From: JBCCDY01 sp039030555
GTDB lineage: Bacteria > Bacteroidota > Bacteroidia > Cytophagales > Cyclobacteriaceae
Assembly: GCA_039030555.1 (NCBI GenBank)
Contig: JBCCDY010000012.1
Location: 62,001-126,000 of the forward strand
DNA length: 64,000 bases
Reading direction: 5' to 3'
This document shows, in pieces, positions 63,126 through 64,000 of the stretch (the stretch's first letter is position 1; every line of letters starts with the position of its first letter). The notes under the pieces were generated by a model. The model was given only the letters and a program-made list of their open reading frames with translations, had not been told where the DNA came from and did no database searches. Both the position numbers and the translations under genes were made by a program.

Positions 63126-64000
63126 AATAGTTGATACTCTATTCTTGGGAATCCCCTTTCTTCTGTTACCGGATCAAATAATCGTGTGAATCTGAGTTTA
63201 TACAGGTTTCCCTCCGTATCGTTGACGACATAAAAACGATCTGAGGAAACAGCTGTAACCGATCCCGGGGTTGGTGAAGCTACTGTTCTCCAACTGGTCC
63301 CGATGGTATTGATTTCAGCTGAAAGCAGATTACTATCTACATCAGTGATTGAAAATGACTCAAAAGTGACTTCATCTTCTACCGGTACTTCGGCGATTGA
63401 AACATTATTACGGTTTTGAATGACAACATCTCTTAACGAATAGGGTATCGTGATGACTGGACCAAGTCCGAGAAGTCCAGTATTTGTTGTAAAGGCGATA
63501 TCCCAGTTGCTGCTTTCCGGTTGAACAGAAACCAATCCATTTTCCACTTCTACAAACTGGAAGTTGAAGTTATTATCCTTCTGAATAGTGATTTCGTTAA
63601 ATGAAATGGCATTGATTTCAGCGAATTGTAAAGTATATCCACTACCACTCTGAAGCACTCGAATTTTCAACCACCCTCTATTATTTCCTTCAACATCCGA
63701 CCCTCTATTGACGATATAAACAGGGTTTTCAGCAGCTATGGATGAAATGGCACCTATCGCATTCCCATTCAAGTTGCCTTCCGGGTTATCTGTCCAAGAA
63801 GCTGATTCCGAAAGGAAAATAGGTGGTGGTGGAGGGACGATTGCAGCGCCAAATATGGCATCAAGATCAAGCTGAGCACCAAATCCAACCGTATCTTCAC
63901 TAGTCACATCATTCAGATCATTTTTATCCAATGGCCTTGCCAAGGCTCCTACTGTCGTATTTAAAATCACTCTGAAATCAGTTCCGCTGTAAAAGCCGAA
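63122..64000 (-). CDS. hmuY: HmuY-family haem-binding protein, 5' end outside window
   Basis: The frame is open to the right edge; 292 residues are visible and the N-terminal signal is missing. The HmuY pattern is seen in SSNWDIAFTTNTG and in RFYVVNDTEGNLYKLRFT near the C-terminus. HmuY proteins are surface lipoproteins that take haem and hand it to a TonB receptor; the receptor gene is probably upstream, outside the window. An unusual poly-proline stretch (PPPPP) is present near the left of the visible part. Confidence 0.82.
   Translation of the reverse strand, partial: FGFYSGTDFRVILNTTVGALARPLDKNDLNDVTSEDTVGFGAQLDLDAIFGAAIVPPPPPIFLSESASWTDNPEGNLNGNAIGAISSIAAENPVYIVNRGSDVEGNNRGWLKIRVLQSGSGYTLQFAEINAISFNEITIQKDNNFNFQFVEVENGLVSVQPESSNWDIAFTTNTGLLGLGPVITIPYSLRDVVIQNRNNVSIAEVPVEDEVTFESFSITDVDSNLLSAEINTIGTSWRTVASPTPGSVTAVSSDRFYVVNDTEGNLYKLRFTRLFDPVTEERGFPRIEYQLL

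Overview
The window is about 64 kb of an AT-rich chromosome from a Bacteroidota bacterium, most likely a marine or environmental member of the Cytophagales (the Fulvivirga/Roseivirga type). The evidence is the gene families (SusC-like TonB receptors with a carboxypeptidase-regulatory-like N-terminal domain, DUF4856, DUF6607, HmuY, DUF6686-like proteins, AraC regulators), the lack of strong Shine-Dalgarno sequences, and promoters of the Bacteroidetes type (TTG-N20-TAnnTTTG). No rRNA, tRNA, CRISPR array, transposase or phage gene was seen.

Layout. 1-6.3 kb: small-molecule metabolism (cupin, two short-chain dehydrogenases, a luciferase-like oxidoreductase, an AraC regulator, a secreted acetolactate decarboxylase, a GNAT acetyltransferase). 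6.3-12.3 kb: an accessory stretch with two damaged genes (6478 in-frame stop, 8462 frameshift), a solute-binding protein, an unknown three-gene cluster with a DUF1266 protein, and a BASS transporter. 12.4-18.5 kb: a secreted pullulanase-like GH13 enzyme, a TRIC channel, a VOC protein, a thioredoxin preceded by a 30-residue membrane peptide, and a serine hydrolase. 18.5-23.8 kb: a metallophosphoesterase and the peroxide-defence set ankyrin protein/katG with divergent oxyR. 23.9-33.9 kb: housekeeping (SPOR-OmpA protein, DEAD-box helicase, molybdopterin oxidoreductase, FKBP lipoprotein, typA, TerB-like). 34-38.4 kb: feoA-feoB plus a Cys-rich FeoB partner, a HEPN/MNT toxin-antitoxin pair, a ferritin and two small Fur-linked genes. 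38.5-59.2 kb: three iron-uptake operons and a small two-gene operon, all on the minus strand. 59.3-64 kb: an alpha-glucan phosphorylase-like protein, a broken ydeI gene, a repeat, and a haem-type operon (hmuY-doxX-DUF6607) running off the right edge.

The iron block is the heart of the window. One operon carries DUF4856, an imelysin-like lipoprotein, a protein related to vitamin-K-dependent gamma-carboxylase (HTTM) and a FecA-like receptor. Two paralogous operons each carry receptor, DUF4374-like lipoprotein, two small membrane proteins (DUF3325- and DUF3649-like) and a PepSY membrane protein. Five minus-strand promoters in this block share one elaborate architecture: a Fur-box-like palindrome over the start of transcription, a Bacteroidetes core promoter, and three phased palindromes upstream at roughly -41, -65 and -86. 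I did not recognise this array; it suggests that Fur-type repression is combined with a dedicated activator. The feoAB promoter has a Fur-like box but lacks the array.
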